DNA from: Methylobacteriaceae bacterium
GTDB taxonomy: Bacteria; Pseudomonadota; Alphaproteobacteria; Rhizobiales; Beijerinckiaceae
Length of the DNA: 64,000 bases
Direction of reading: 5' to 3'
Assembly: GCA_947444195.1 (NCBI GenBank)
Contig: CANEZL010000006.1
Span: forward strand, 1 to 64,000
A program made the position numbers and the translations under genes. Positions 1-7,463 of the stretch are shown piece by piece. Position 1 is the first letter of the stretch; every line of letters begins with the position of its first letter. The notes below the pieces were generated by a model. It was not told where the DNA came from. It saw only the letters and a program-made list of their open reading frames with translations, and ran no database searches.

Positions 1-177
1 ATCGACATGCGCGATCCCAACAGCCTGTTCCTGACCCAGGCCTTCCGCATGCGAAACCGCGACCTCGTCTACGTCTCCAACGCGCCCTTCACCGAGGTCC
101 AGAAGGTCCTCTCCGTCTTCTCAACCGTCACAGGACCCATCGCAGGCGCCGCATCCGTCTACGCAACCGCGCGCTAG
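1..177 (+). CDS. Polysaccharide export outer-membrane protein, C-terminal end only
   Basis: The frame is open from base 1 and stops at 175-177, so only the last 58 residues are present. The tail contains RDPNSLFL (residues 4-11) and RDLVYVSNAP (20-29), which resemble the closing part of Wza/KpsD/BexD-type outer-membrane polysaccharide exporters. Such proteins form the outer-membrane channel for capsule or exopolysaccharide. A matching inner-membrane exporter of the KpsE type lies about 43 kb away at 43191-44501 on the other strand. The missing N-terminus would carry the lipoprotein signal and the main export domain. The family is fairly likely; the polymer exported is unknown. Confidence 0.6.
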   Translation: MDMRDPNSLFLTQAFRMRNRDLVYVSNAPFTEVQKVLSVFSTVTGPIAGAASVYATAR

Positions 178-471
178 AAGCCGCTCCGACGACGCGGAGA
201 CCGGTTCCGTCGCGCGCTCGCCGGCGCCTGCGGACGCGTCCCGCGGTTTCATCCACACATTCTCCGCCGCGGCGGCGCAGGGGGGCGGGATCTGGGTCCT
301 TGCCTCCAACCCGGCTCCGTCCTTACTTGAGCGCGGCCGTTTCAGGGCGACGGGAACGATGGGACGCGGTGCGGTGGCAGGCACGGGTTCGTTGCGCCGG
401 GCGGGATCCGGAGCCCCGCGGATGCGCGAGCCCCGTTCCGTTGTGGCGGGGCTGGCTCTAGAAGGACCGCG

Positions 472-1611
472 ATGAAGACCCGACGCGCCGTCCTCGCTTG
501 CGCGCCGTCCCGCCGGGCGGCGCTTCGCACCGTCCTCGGCCTCGCCCTGCTCGGCGCCCCCGCGACCGCGCGGGCCGACGTGGTGATCGGCGTGGCCGTG
601 CCGCGCTCCGGCGCCTACGTCTCGGTCGGCGAGCAGGTCCTGCGCGGGGTCGAGGCGGCGGCCCGCGACGCCAATGCCCGCGGCGGCCTCGACGGCGAGA
701 CGATCGTGCTCGACGTGCAGGACGACGCCTGCGACTCGAACACCGCCGTCGCGGTGGCCAACCACTTCGTGCGCGCCAATGTCCGCCTCGTGGTGGGGCA
801 TGTCTGCTCGAACGCCTCGATCGCGGCCTCCGAGGTCTACGCGCAGAACGGCGTGCTGATGATCACCGCGGCCTCCGTCGCCGCGCGGCTGACCGACCGG
901 GGCTTTCCCACCGTGTTCCGGGTCTGCGGGCGCGACGACGACCAGGCCCGCCTCTCCGCGGCCGTGCTCGCCGAGCGCTTCCGCGACCGCAAGATCGCGC
1001 TGATCCAGGATCTCACCCCCGCCGCGCGCAGCCTCGCGGCGGCGACGAAGGACAACCTCAACCGGATCGGCATCAACGAGGCCCTCTCGGTGGCCTTCCA
1101 GCCGAGCGACGCCGACGCCGCGGCGCTGGCCGACCGGCTCAAGGCCGCCGGGATCGAGGTGGCCTATTACGGGGGCGACGCCGCGGAGATGGGCCGCCTC
1201 GTGCGGATCTCGGCGGAGCGGGGCTTCCGGCCGCAATGGTTCGGCACCTCGGCGATCGCCACGCCGGAATTCGCCCGCATCGCCGGCCCGGCGAGCAACG
1301 GCGTCCTGATGACCTTCTACCTCGATCCGAGCCGCCAGCCCGCGGCCGCCGCGGTGGTGAAGGCGTTCAAGGCGGAGGGCGTCGATCCCACCGGCTCCAC
1401 CGTCTACGGCTACGCCGCCCTCCAGGCCCTCGTGGCGGGCGGCAACTTCGCCCGCACCACGGATCCGCGCGCCCTCTCGGCGACCCTGCACGCGGAGCGC
1501 TTCGACCTCGTCCTCGGCACGGTGGGCTTCGACGCCAAGGGCGACGTCACCGCCCAGGGCTACGTCCTCTACGTCTGGAAGGACGGCGTCTTCACCCCCG
1601 CGGGCAAGTAG
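472..1611 (+). CDS. Branched-chain amino acid type ABC transporter substrate-binding protein
   Basis: 379 residues with a signal peptide ending near residue 35 (ATARA|DVV), then a periplasmic binding fold type I. Family signs are VVIGVAVPRSGAYVSVGEQ at the mature N-terminus, GVEAAARDANARGG, and a central segment ending YYGGDAAEMGRLVR. This is the LivK/HAAT family, which captures amino acids or related small molecules in the periplasm. AAGGA 5-6 bases upstream of the ATG supports the start. No permease or ATPase genes are adjacent, so it is an orphan binding component here. The last 43 bases overlap the convergent phosphatase gene. The ligand cannot be told from sequence. Confidence 0.85.
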   Translation: MKTRRAVLACAPSRRAALRTVLGLALLGAPATARADVVIGVAVPRSGAYVSVGEQVLRGVEAAARDANARGGLDGETIVLDVQDDACDSNTAVAVANHFVRANVRLVVGHVCSNASIAASEVYAQNGVLMITAASVAARLTDRGFPTVFRVCGRDDDQARLSAAVLAERFRDRKIALIQDLTPAARSLAAATKDNLNRIGINEALSVAFQPSDADAAALADRLKAAGIEVAYYGGDAAEMGRLVRISAERGFRPQWFGTSAIATPEFARIAGPASNGVLMTFYLDPSRQPAAAAVVKAFKAEGVDPTGSTVYGYAALQALVAGGNFARTTDPRALSATLHAERFDLVLGTVGFDAKGDVTAQGYVLYVWKDGVFTPAGK

Positions 1612-2189
1612 GCCTCCTCCGGCAGGGCCAGGGCCGCGTCGACCTCCGGTCCGCGGTCGTGCGCGCGCAGGATCTCGGCGAGCTGCGGCCGGACGCGGAG
1701 CTGGCGGGCGTGCAGGCGCCGCACCGCCGCCGTGAGGCCTCCGCCCCGCCCCAGCAGGTCGTCGGCGAAGCCCACCATGCGGGTGTTGGGCCAGGCGGGC
1801 TCGCGCAGGGCGTGGAGCTTGGCGACGAGGGCGTCCGGCTCGGCCGCGGGTTCGGCCGCCGCGAACAGGATCAGCAGCGCCGCGGTGGAGCGCGACAGGC
1901 CGTAATGGCAGTGCACGAGGAGGTGCCCGGCCCCGTCGAGGTCGCGCCCGAAGGCGAGGATCCGGGCGATGTCGCCGGGCTCCGGCGGCACCCGGTCCGG
2001 ACCGGGGCCGAGGCAGTCGTGGAAGTACAGGGTGGTGCGCCGGTGCGCCGCGTAGGCGGCGAAGACCGCGGGCTCGGGCGTGCCCGGATCGAGGAGCGAG
2101 AGGACGTGGCTGACCCCCCGCGCCCCGTGCTCCGACAGTTCCTGCAGGCCGCAGACGGTGTGGAGGGTGACGGCGGGGGATGCGGACAT
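1569..2189 (-). CDS. Small protein tyrosine phosphatase-like protein
   Basis: 206 residues. HCHYGLSRST (residues 93-102) is the cysteine-phosphatase signature HCX5R(S/T), with the predicted nucleophile Cys94 and phosphate-binding Arg100. An upstream FHDC segment (Asp58) could supply the general acid. No signal peptide or membrane segment is seen, so it should be cytoplasmic. The substrate is unknown; close relatives are annotated only as protein-tyrosine or dual-specificity-like phosphatases. The gene converges on the ABC binding-protein gene, and their 3' ends overlap by 43 bases, an unusually long coding overlap. The active site looks intact. Confidence 0.75.
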   Translation of the reverse strand: MSASPAVTLHTVCGLQELSEHGARGVSHVLSLLDPGTPEPAVFAAYAAHRRTTLYFHDCLGPGPDRVPPEPGDIARILAFGRDLDGAGHLLVHCHYGLSRSTAALLILFAAAEPAAEPDALVAKLHALREPAWPNTRMVGFADDLLGRGGGLTAAVRRLHARQLRVRPQLAEILRAHDRGPEVDAALALPEEAYLPAGVKTPSFQT

Positions 2190-2409
2190 GCCGCCGGGCT
2201 AGCACGCCCGGCGCCCGGTTTCGAGGGCGCGCGGCGCGCGGGCATGGCGCCGGGGGCCGTGCCCGGCCGGGCCGGATCGGGTAAAGGCTCGCCGATCCGC
2301 GTCCCGAATCCGGGACCGTATCCGGAATACGGGCGCGCGGCGGGATCGCATCCCCGCCTCCGCCCGTTCAAGCGCAGTCCGACGCGTGCGGGTGCCGGAA
2401 CGAGGTGCA

Positions 2410-3570
2410 ATGACGACCCCTGCCAAGCCCAATCTCGAGACCCCTGACGAGACCCCCCGCGCCGGGGACGCGTCGGCGCGGACGGCGCTGAGGCGGCGCA
2501 GCCTGCTCGCCGCCGGCCTCGGCGCCGCGGGCGGGCTCGGCGGACCGGCCCTGGCGCAGGGCGGGCCGGAGCTGCGCTGGCGCCTGTCCTCGGCCTACGC
2601 CAAGAACCTCGACATCCTGTTCGGGGGCAGCGAGACCTTCTGCCGCCTCGTGGGCGAGGCCACCGACGGGCGCTTCCAGATCCAGCCGCAGGCGGTGGGC
2701 GAGCCGATCCCGGCCGAGGGGCTGATCGATGCGGTCTCCGCGGGCAGCGTCGAGATGGGCCACGGGCCGGCCGCCTTCGGGGCCGGCCGGGACCCCTGCT
2801 TCGCCCTCGCCACCGCGATCCCCTTCGGGCTCAACGCCCGCGGGCAGAACGCGTGGTGGGGCGCGGGCGGGGCGGCAGACCTGTTCGGCGAAGTCTTCGC
2901 CCGCAACGGCCTCGTCGCCCTCCCCGCGGGCAATACCGGGGCGCAGATGGGCGGCTGGTTCCGCCGGGAGATCAAGAGCGCGGCCGATCTCCAGGGCCTG
3001 AAGATGCGCATCGGCGGGCTCGGGGGCCAAGTGCTCGCGAAGTTCGGCGTCGTGCCCCAGAGCGTGCCGGGCTCCGAGATCTACGCCGCCCTGGAGGCCA
3101 AGCGCCTCGACGCGGCGGAGTGGATCGGCCCCTACGACGACGAGCGCCTGGGCCTGCAGAAGGTCGCCCCAGTCTACCACTATCCGGGCTTCTGGGAGGG
3201 GGGCGCCATGCTCCATCTCTGGATCAACGTGGAGAAGTGGAAGGCCCTGCCCAAGCCCTACCGGGCCGCGATCCAGGGCGCGGCCGCCCAGGTCGGCAGC
3301 GAGATCCAGGCGCGCTACGACGCGCGCAACCCGCAGGCCCTGCGCCGGCTGGTGGCGGGCGGAGCGCAACTGCGCCCCTTCCCGCAGGACGTGATGGAGA
3401 CCGCCCTCAAGCACGCCAACGAGGTCTACGGCGAGATCGCGGGGAAGAACGCCGATTTCCGGCGGATCTACGAGGCGATGAAGACCTTCCGGAACGAGGC
3501 CTACCTCTGGTTCCAGGTCGCCGAGTACACCTACGACAACTTCATGATCCGCGCCCGCGCCCGGGGCTGA
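2410..3570 (+). CDS. TRAP transporter solute-binding protein (DctP family), Tat-exported
   Basis: 386 residues from the ATG at 2410. This start is preferred over an in-frame GTG at 2386 because GGAACGAGG lies just upstream of it. The N-terminus has a twin-arginine type signal (RRRSLLAAGLG followed by PALAQGG), so the protein is probably exported folded through the Tat system encoded at 52.7-54.4 kb. The body matches TRAP dicarboxylate or keto-acid binding proteins: WRLSSAYAKNLDILFGG early, LKMRIGGLGGQVLAKFG near the middle, and EWIGPYDDERLGLQ. No DctQ or DctM permease genes are adjacent, so its membrane partner must be encoded elsewhere. The ligand is unknown. Confidence 0.85.
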   Translation: MTTPAKPNLETPDETPRAGDASARTALRRRSLLAAGLGAAGGLGGPALAQGGPELRWRLSSAYAKNLDILFGGSETFCRLVGEATDGRFQIQPQAVGEPIPAEGLIDAVSAGSVEMGHGPAAFGAGRDPCFALATAIPFGLNARGQNAWWGAGGAADLFGEVFARNGLVALPAGNTGAQMGGWFRREIKSAADLQGLKMRIGGLGGQVLAKFGVVPQSVPGSEIYAALEAKRLDAAEWIGPYDDERLGLQKVAPVYHYPGFWEGGAMLHLWINVEKWKALPKPYRAAIQGAAAQVGSEIQARYDARNPQALRRLVAGGAQLRPFPQDVMETALKHANEVYGEIAGKNADFRRIYEAMKTFRNEAYLWFQVAEYTYDNFMIRARARG

Positions 3571-3614
3571 GCGCGGCCGGGCCGGCCGGCGGGTGGCTAG
3601 GAAGAGCTGCGCCC

Positions 3615-3705
3615 AAGAAAAAAGGCCACTCCAGAGGAGCGGCCCGAAGTCTAGGGAGGAAACGCCCAAAGAGGGCAGCGGGAGCACGACGCCATCGCGT
3701 TCCCG
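3615..3705 (-). ncRNA. Candidate alpha-r8 / MmgR-like (suhB motif) small RNA
   Basis: On the minus strand a compact RNA of about 90 nt can be drawn. A 5' stem GCGGGA/TCCCGC is followed by a second hairpin GCCC-TCTTT-GGGC, then an unpaired stretch holding TTTCCTCCCT (plus coordinates 3653-3662), then a strong terminator hairpin with six T. The 10-mer UUUCCUCCCU between the second hairpin and the terminator is, as I recall, the conserved core of the Rhizobiales sRNA family alpha-r8 (MmgR of Sinorhizobium, Rfam suhB motif). In Sinorhizobium, MmgR limits polyhydroxybutyrate storage, and this window also encodes phaC. A sigma-70-like promoter sits at the right distance. Family membership is from memory, not a covariance search. 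Confidence 0.72.
3618..3644 (-). terminator. Rho-independent terminator of the small RNA
   Basis: Read on the minus strand, GGCCGCTCC-TCT-GGAGTGGCC forms a 9-bp stem (one G-U pair) with a 3-nt loop, followed directly by TTTTTT. It is among the clearest intrinsic terminators in the window. Confidence 0.85.
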
Positions 3706-3712
3706 CGTTGCA

Positions 3713-3741
3713 CAATCTGAACGTTTGCCAGGAAATTTCAA
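3713..3741 (-). promoter_or_regulatory. Sigma-70-like promoter of the small RNA
   Basis: On the minus strand TTGAAA (plus 3736-3741) and AGATTG (plus 3713-3718) are separated by 17 bases. That fits an alphaproteobacterial -35/-10 pair and would start transcription near 3705. The -10 match is only moderate. Confidence 0.5.
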
Positions 3742-4188
3742 GGGGATCGGGACAGTCTCGCTGTCGCTTCGCGTGCGGTGCGTCACATGCCGCACGTCTG
3801 TGATCGAAATGCCGCACTCGCCGGCGCCGCCGGTTCGGACGGCGGAGGGAAGCCGCATTGCTGTGCGCGGAGAGGCTGGGGCGTCCTGCTCAGGCGCGAC
3901 CGTCGCCGGGGACGGATCGGCGGTGCGGACGAGAAGCCGCCTTCGCCGTTGGCCCCGCCGTCTCCCGACAGGGTGTCTGATCCGGGAGGGGTCCCGAGGC
4001 CCGGCACCATGTCCCAGCGTCTGGCCCCGCTTCGAGACCGTTCGAGGTGCCTGGTTTGATACGCGCCTCGCCTCGTCCCGGGGCCGTGCGGCGGAGCCCG
4101 GCGGCGAGGGTCCGGTGCCGAACCGGCCGATCGGACGCCGTGTGACGCGCCTCGATCCGTCGAGCCGGTATCCATCCCGGCTGCCAGC
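3742..4188. other. Intergenic stretch without a recognisable gene
   Basis: The open frames here run through on both strands with low-complexity Arg/Pro/Gly-rich translations, and none shows a domain or a believable start. No tRNA-like or riboswitch-like fold was recognised. The stretch separates the small RNA from the repeat before the ClC gene. Confidence 0.5.
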
Positions 4189-4297
4189 GCTCTAGAGCAC
4201 GATGCGGAAAAGTGGAATCCGGTTTTCCGAGATCATCGTGCGACCACAAAGAGATAGAGCATGCTACTATTTCCGTGAAAAAGCAGCATGCTCTAGA
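4189..4297 (+). repeat. Dispersed palindromic repeat, module A copy 1
   Basis: A GC-poor block bounded by GCTCTAGAGCA and TGCTCTAGA. Its core is GATGCGGAAAAGTGG, then CCGGTTTTCCG, GATCATCGTGCG and ACCACAAAGAGATAGAGC. The same string of blocks recurs inverted at 8586-8699. GGAAAA...TTTTCC forms a hairpin. Elements of this look are widespread between genes in Rhizobiales. It lies 73 bases before the ClC start chosen here, which argues against longer N-termini for that gene. Confidence 0.8.
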
Positions 4298-4369
4298 AGG
4301 GGCCGGCCGCGGCGCTCCGGCGCCCGGCCGGATCTTCCGCCGAACCCCCGCCGAGACCGCTTCGGGACC

Positions 4370-5725
4370 ATGCCGCGCCTGCGCCGACGCCCCTCCCTCA
4401 CACGCCTGCGCGCGGCCTCCGCGGAGGCCTTCTCCGTCTGGCGGGAGCGCCTGCTGTTCCTGTTCGGAGGCATCTGCGTCGGCCTCGCGGCGGTGCTGAT
4501 GGCCCGCTGCGCGGACGGGGCGCAGGCCCTGTTCAAGGCCATGCTCGCGGTCTCGCCCCTCCTGGCGCTCCTCGTCACGCCCGCGGGCTTCGCCCTGGCG
4601 GCGCTCGCCGCCCTCACCGTCTTCCCGCACAGCCAGGGCTCGGGCATCCCCCAGGTGATCGCCGCCCGCCACAGCCGCGATCCGGCCTTCCGCCAGGCCC
4701 TGGTCTCCCTGCGCGTGGCGGCGGGCAAGATCGCGGTGATGAGCCTGGGGCTGCTCTGCGGGGCCTCCGCCGGGCGGGAGGGGCCTACCGTCCAGGTGGG
4801 CGCGGCGATCATGGCCGCGGTCGGGCGGCTGACGCCGGAGCGGCTGCCCGGCCTCATGCTGGCCGGCGGCGCCGCCGGGGTGGCCGCGGCCTTCAACACG
4901 CCGCTGGCCGGCATCGTCTTCGGCATCGAGGAACTCGGCCGCGCCTACGACGCCCGCGCCTCGGGCCTCATCGTCGCCGGCATCGTCGCCGCGGGCCTGA
5001 CCGCCCTCTGGCTCACCGGCAACTACACCTATTTCGGAACGAGCCGGGCCGCCCTGCCCCTCGACGCCGCCTGGCTCGTCGTCCCGGTCGTCGGCCTCCT
5101 CGGCGGCCTCGCGGGCGGGCTGTTCAGCCGGATCGTGATCGCGGTGTCGCGCGGCCTGCCGGGCCGGGCCGGGCGCCTCGTCGCCCGCCGCCCCGTCGCC
5201 TTCGCGGCCCTGTGCGGCCTCGGCGTCGCCCTGTGCGGCCTCGCCTCGGGCGGCGCGGTCTACGGCACCGGCTACGAGGAGGCCCGCGCCATCCTGCACG
5301 GGGAGGCGCCGGCCCCCCTCGACTTCGCGCCCCTGAAGTTCGCGGCCACGGTGCTGTCCTCGGTGAGCGGCATTCCCGGCGGCCTGTTCGCCCCCTCCCT
5401 CGCCGTGGGGGCCGGGATCGGCGGGGCGCTGCACGGCCTGTTCGGCGACGTGCCGGTGGGGGCGATCGTGCTGGTGGGCATGGTGGCCTACCTCACCGGC
5501 GTGCTCCAGGCGCCGATCACGAGCTTCGTCATCGTCACCGAGATGACCCAGGACCACGCCATGATGATCCCGCTGATGGTCGCGGCGCTCCTCGCCGACG
5601 CGGCCTCGAAGGCCGTCTGCCGCGGCGGGCTCTACCACACCCTGGCGGAGATCATGCTGGCGAAGGCGGAAGGGGCGCGACCGGCACCGCAGGCCGCGGA
5701 CCGCGCCGCGCTCGGCGGGCCATGA
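4370..5725 (+). CDS. ClC-family chloride/proton exchanger
   Basis: 451 residues from the ATG at 4370. The frame extends upstream, but that part runs through a repeat element and is unlikely to be translated. All ClC signatures are present: GSGIP (residues 90-94), GREGP (135-139, with the gating glutamate Glu137), and GIPGGLFAPS near residue 335. An FGIEEL segment supplies a second glutamate of the type that carries protons in bacterial ClC antiporters, so an H+/Cl- exchanger is more likely than a channel. The body is about ten hydrophobic helices, with no C-terminal CBS domains. A role in acid tolerance or halide efflux is inferred from the family. Confidence 0.9.
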   Translation: MPRLRRRPSLTRLRAASAEAFSVWRERLLFLFGGICVGLAAVLMARCADGAQALFKAMLAVSPLLALLVTPAGFALAALAALTVFPHSQGSGIPQVIAARHSRDPAFRQALVSLRVAAGKIAVMSLGLLCGASAGREGPTVQVGAAIMAAVGRLTPERLPGLMLAGGAAGVAAAFNTPLAGIVFGIEELGRAYDARASGLIVAGIVAAGLTALWLTGNYTYFGTSRAALPLDAAWLVVPVVGLLGGLAGGLFSRIVIAVSRGLPGRAGRLVARRPVAFAALCGLGVALCGLASGGAVYGTGYEEARAILHGEAPAPLDFAPLKFAATVLSSVSGIPGGLFAPSLAVGAGIGGALHGLFGDVPVGAIVLVGMVAYLTGVLQAPITSFVIVTEMTQDHAMMIPLMVAALLADAASKAVCRGGLYHTLAEIMLAKAEGARPAPQAADRAALGGP

Positions 5726-6005
5726 AGGCGGCGCCCTGGGCCGACGGGATCGGCCCGGGCACCGCCTTGAAGTTGCAGCCCCTCCGGACGACGGCACCCG
5801 CGATGATCGGGACGGTGCGCATGCCTTCGGCCGTTGCGGGCTGCCCCCCGAATCGCATGGTCGTTTCAGGAGACGGGGGAACCATAGCCGCGGCCGGCAC
5901 TCGGCCGTAGCCTCGCGCGTTCGCCCCGTGCCACATTGGCCGCCGATGTTGCAGGCGCGCGACAGACGCGCCGGGCCGGGCCATTCGCCGGGAGGCTCCA
6001 AGACC

Positions 6006-6932
6006 GTGACGACCCTGTATCTGAGCCACCCCTCCGCCCTCGACCACGCGGTGCCCGAGGGGCATCCCGAGCGGCCGAGCCGTATCCGCGCGGTGGAGCG
6101 CGTCCTGGAGAACGAGCGCTTCGCCGGGCTGGTGCGTGGGGAGGCCCCGAAGGCCGAGCCCTCCGTCGCCACCCTCGCCCACCCGAACGAGTACGTGGAC
6201 GCGATCCTCGCCGCCGCGCCGAACGAGGGCATGGTCGCCATCGACGGCGACACGGTCCTGTCGCCGGGGACGATGGAATCGGTGCTGCGCGCGGTGGGCG
6301 GCGCCGTCCACGCGGTCGACGCCGTGATCGCGGGCCAGTGCTCCAACGCCTTCGTGGCGATGCGCCCGCCCGGCCACCATGCCGAGCGCACCCGCGCCAT
6401 GGGCTTCTGCGTGTTCAACCAGGCGGCCATCGCCGCCCGCCACGCCCGCGCCAAGCACGGGCTCGCCCGGGTGGCGCTCGTCGACTGGGACGTGCATCAC
6501 GGCAACGGCAGCCAGGACATCTTCTGGGACGACGGGGCGGTGATGTACGCCTCGACGCACCAGATGCCGCTGTTTCCCGGCAGCGGCTCCGCCTCCGAGC
6601 GGGGCACGAAGGACACCATCGTCAACGTGCCGCTGAGGCCCAACGACGACGGCGCGGTCTTCCGGGAGGCCTTCGAGGCGATCCTCCGCCGCGTCGACGC
6701 CTTCGCCCCCGACCTGATCCTCGTCTCGGCGGGCTTCGACGCCCACCGCCTCGACCCCCTCGCCAATCTCCGCCTCGACGAGGCCGATTTCGGCTGGGCG
6801 ACCCGCAAGCTCCTCGACCTCGCCGACCGCCACGCGGGCGGACGCCTCGTCTCGATCCTGGAGGGCGGCTACAGCCTTGAGGGGCTCGGCAAATCGGTCC
6901 ACGAGCACGTGGACGCGCTGATGGGGCATTGA
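6006..6932 (+). CDS. Histone deacetylase / acetoin-utilisation family hydrolase
   Basis: 308 residues from a GTG at 6006. GGAGG 10 bases upstream and the usual N-terminus of the family (TLYLSHPSALDHAVPEGHPE) decide this start over an ATG further upstream. Class II HDAC-like zinc site motifs are intact: RPPGHHAE, then DWDVHHGNG near residues 160-168, SAGFDAH, and the ending LEGGYSLEGL. Bacterial members deacetylate acetylpolyamines, acetylated proteins or small acetamides. The substrate here cannot be assigned. No operon partner is seen, and repeats follow the stop. Confidence 0.9.
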   Translation: MTTLYLSHPSALDHAVPEGHPERPSRIRAVERVLENERFAGLVRGEAPKAEPSVATLAHPNEYVDAILAAAPNEGMVAIDGDTVLSPGTMESVLRAVGGAVHAVDAVIAGQCSNAFVAMRPPGHHAERTRAMGFCVFNQAAIAARHARAKHGLARVALVDWDVHHGNGSQDIFWDDGAVMYASTHQMPLFPGSGSASERGTKDTIVNVPLRPNDDGAVFREAFEAILRRVDAFAPDLILVSAGFDAHRLDPLANLRLDEADFGWATRKLLDLADRHAGGRLVSILEGGYSLEGLGKSVHEHVDALMGH

Positions 6933-7041
6933 GGGGGCGGCTTCCGGTGCACAGACCGCGAGCTTCCCGCTCCCATGCGCCGTGCCGGCGAAGTGCCGGG
7001 ACGGCGCCATGGCGTTTTCCGACGCGCCCGGCAGGAGCCTT

Positions 7042-7134
7042 CCCGATTGCGTTGCAATCGTCCACGGCTCCAAGCTATTGTTCTCCCGCGCTCTCTTGCG
7101 CCGAACCGGTGTCCATTTCGGCGGAGAGCGCTCT
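7042..7134 (+). repeat. Dispersed palindromic repeat, module B copy 1
   Basis: Begins CCCGATTGCGTTGCAAT and ends with GCTCTCTTGCGCCGAACCGG, TGTCCATTTCGG and CGGAGAGCGCTCT. The same blocks occur at 15797-15875 and, inverted and less complete, at 8586-8620. It directly precedes a gene remnant whose 5' end is lost. Confidence 0.8.
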
Positions 7135-7200
7135 CGGTTCATGGGCATGGGAATCCAAGCCGGGCCATTGTCCCAGCCCCACGCCCTCGTCGGGACGTAG

Positions 7201-7356
7201 CGGCGCTTCGGCACGACGGGCCCCGTCTACGAGATCGTCGGCATCGGCGCGAAACTCGCCGAAGGTGATCGCCTGATGCGCGTGCGCGTCGTCGAGACGG
7301 GCGAGGAGGTGGATTACCGCTTCACCGAGATCCTCGACGATCCCCGGGAGCGCTGA
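7201..7356 (+). pseudogene. 5'-truncated remnant of a small VapX/DUF5397-like protein
   Basis: A 51-codon reading frame begins immediately after an in-frame TAG (7198-7200) and encodes RRFGTTGPVYEIVGIG ... VETGEEVDYRFTEILDD. It reads as a conserved small protein core, but no start codon precedes the core; the first in-frame ATG (7276) would delete its first half. The sequence recalls the small proteins encoded just upstream of vapD in toxin-antitoxin loci (VapX, DUF5397). Its TGA overlaps the ATG of the next fragment, as expected for a coupled pair. A repeat lies just upstream, suggesting decay or rearrangement at that point. The family call is from memory. Confidence 0.5.
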
Positions 7357-7394
7357 TGTTCGCCATCGCGTTCGATCTCGTAGCGAAGGCCTGA
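7356..7394 (+). pseudogene. 3'-truncated remnant of a VapD-like toxin
   Basis: The ATG overlaps the preceding TGA and the frame reads MFAIAFDLVAKA before a stop. MFAIAFDL is the typical first beta strand of VapD endoribonucleases (Cas2-like fold), which are normally around 90 residues or more. Only 12 codons remain, and nothing downstream to 7463 resumes the family. Together with the preceding fragment it looks like the scar of a VapXD-type toxin-antitoxin pair. Confidence 0.45.
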
Positions 7395-7463
7395 CTCAGG
7401 TCTAGCCGGATGTGGCGCCGCGCCCGTCTCGCGGGGCGCGGCCTCATGCCGAGGCACTGGGCC

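Noticed and set aside
384..400. Sigma-54 promoter before the ABC binding-protein gene
   Set aside because: GGCACGGGTTCGTTGC has 12 bases between GG and GC where 10 are needed.
3593..4195. 200-residue plus-strand open frame in the intergenic region
   Set aside because: It crosses the candidate small RNA and runs up to the repeat, with no domain or ribosome site.
3890..6454. 854-residue minus-strand open frame
   Set aside because: It runs antisense through the ClC and HDAC-family genes, is Arg/Gly-rich filler and has no domains; an artefact of high GC.
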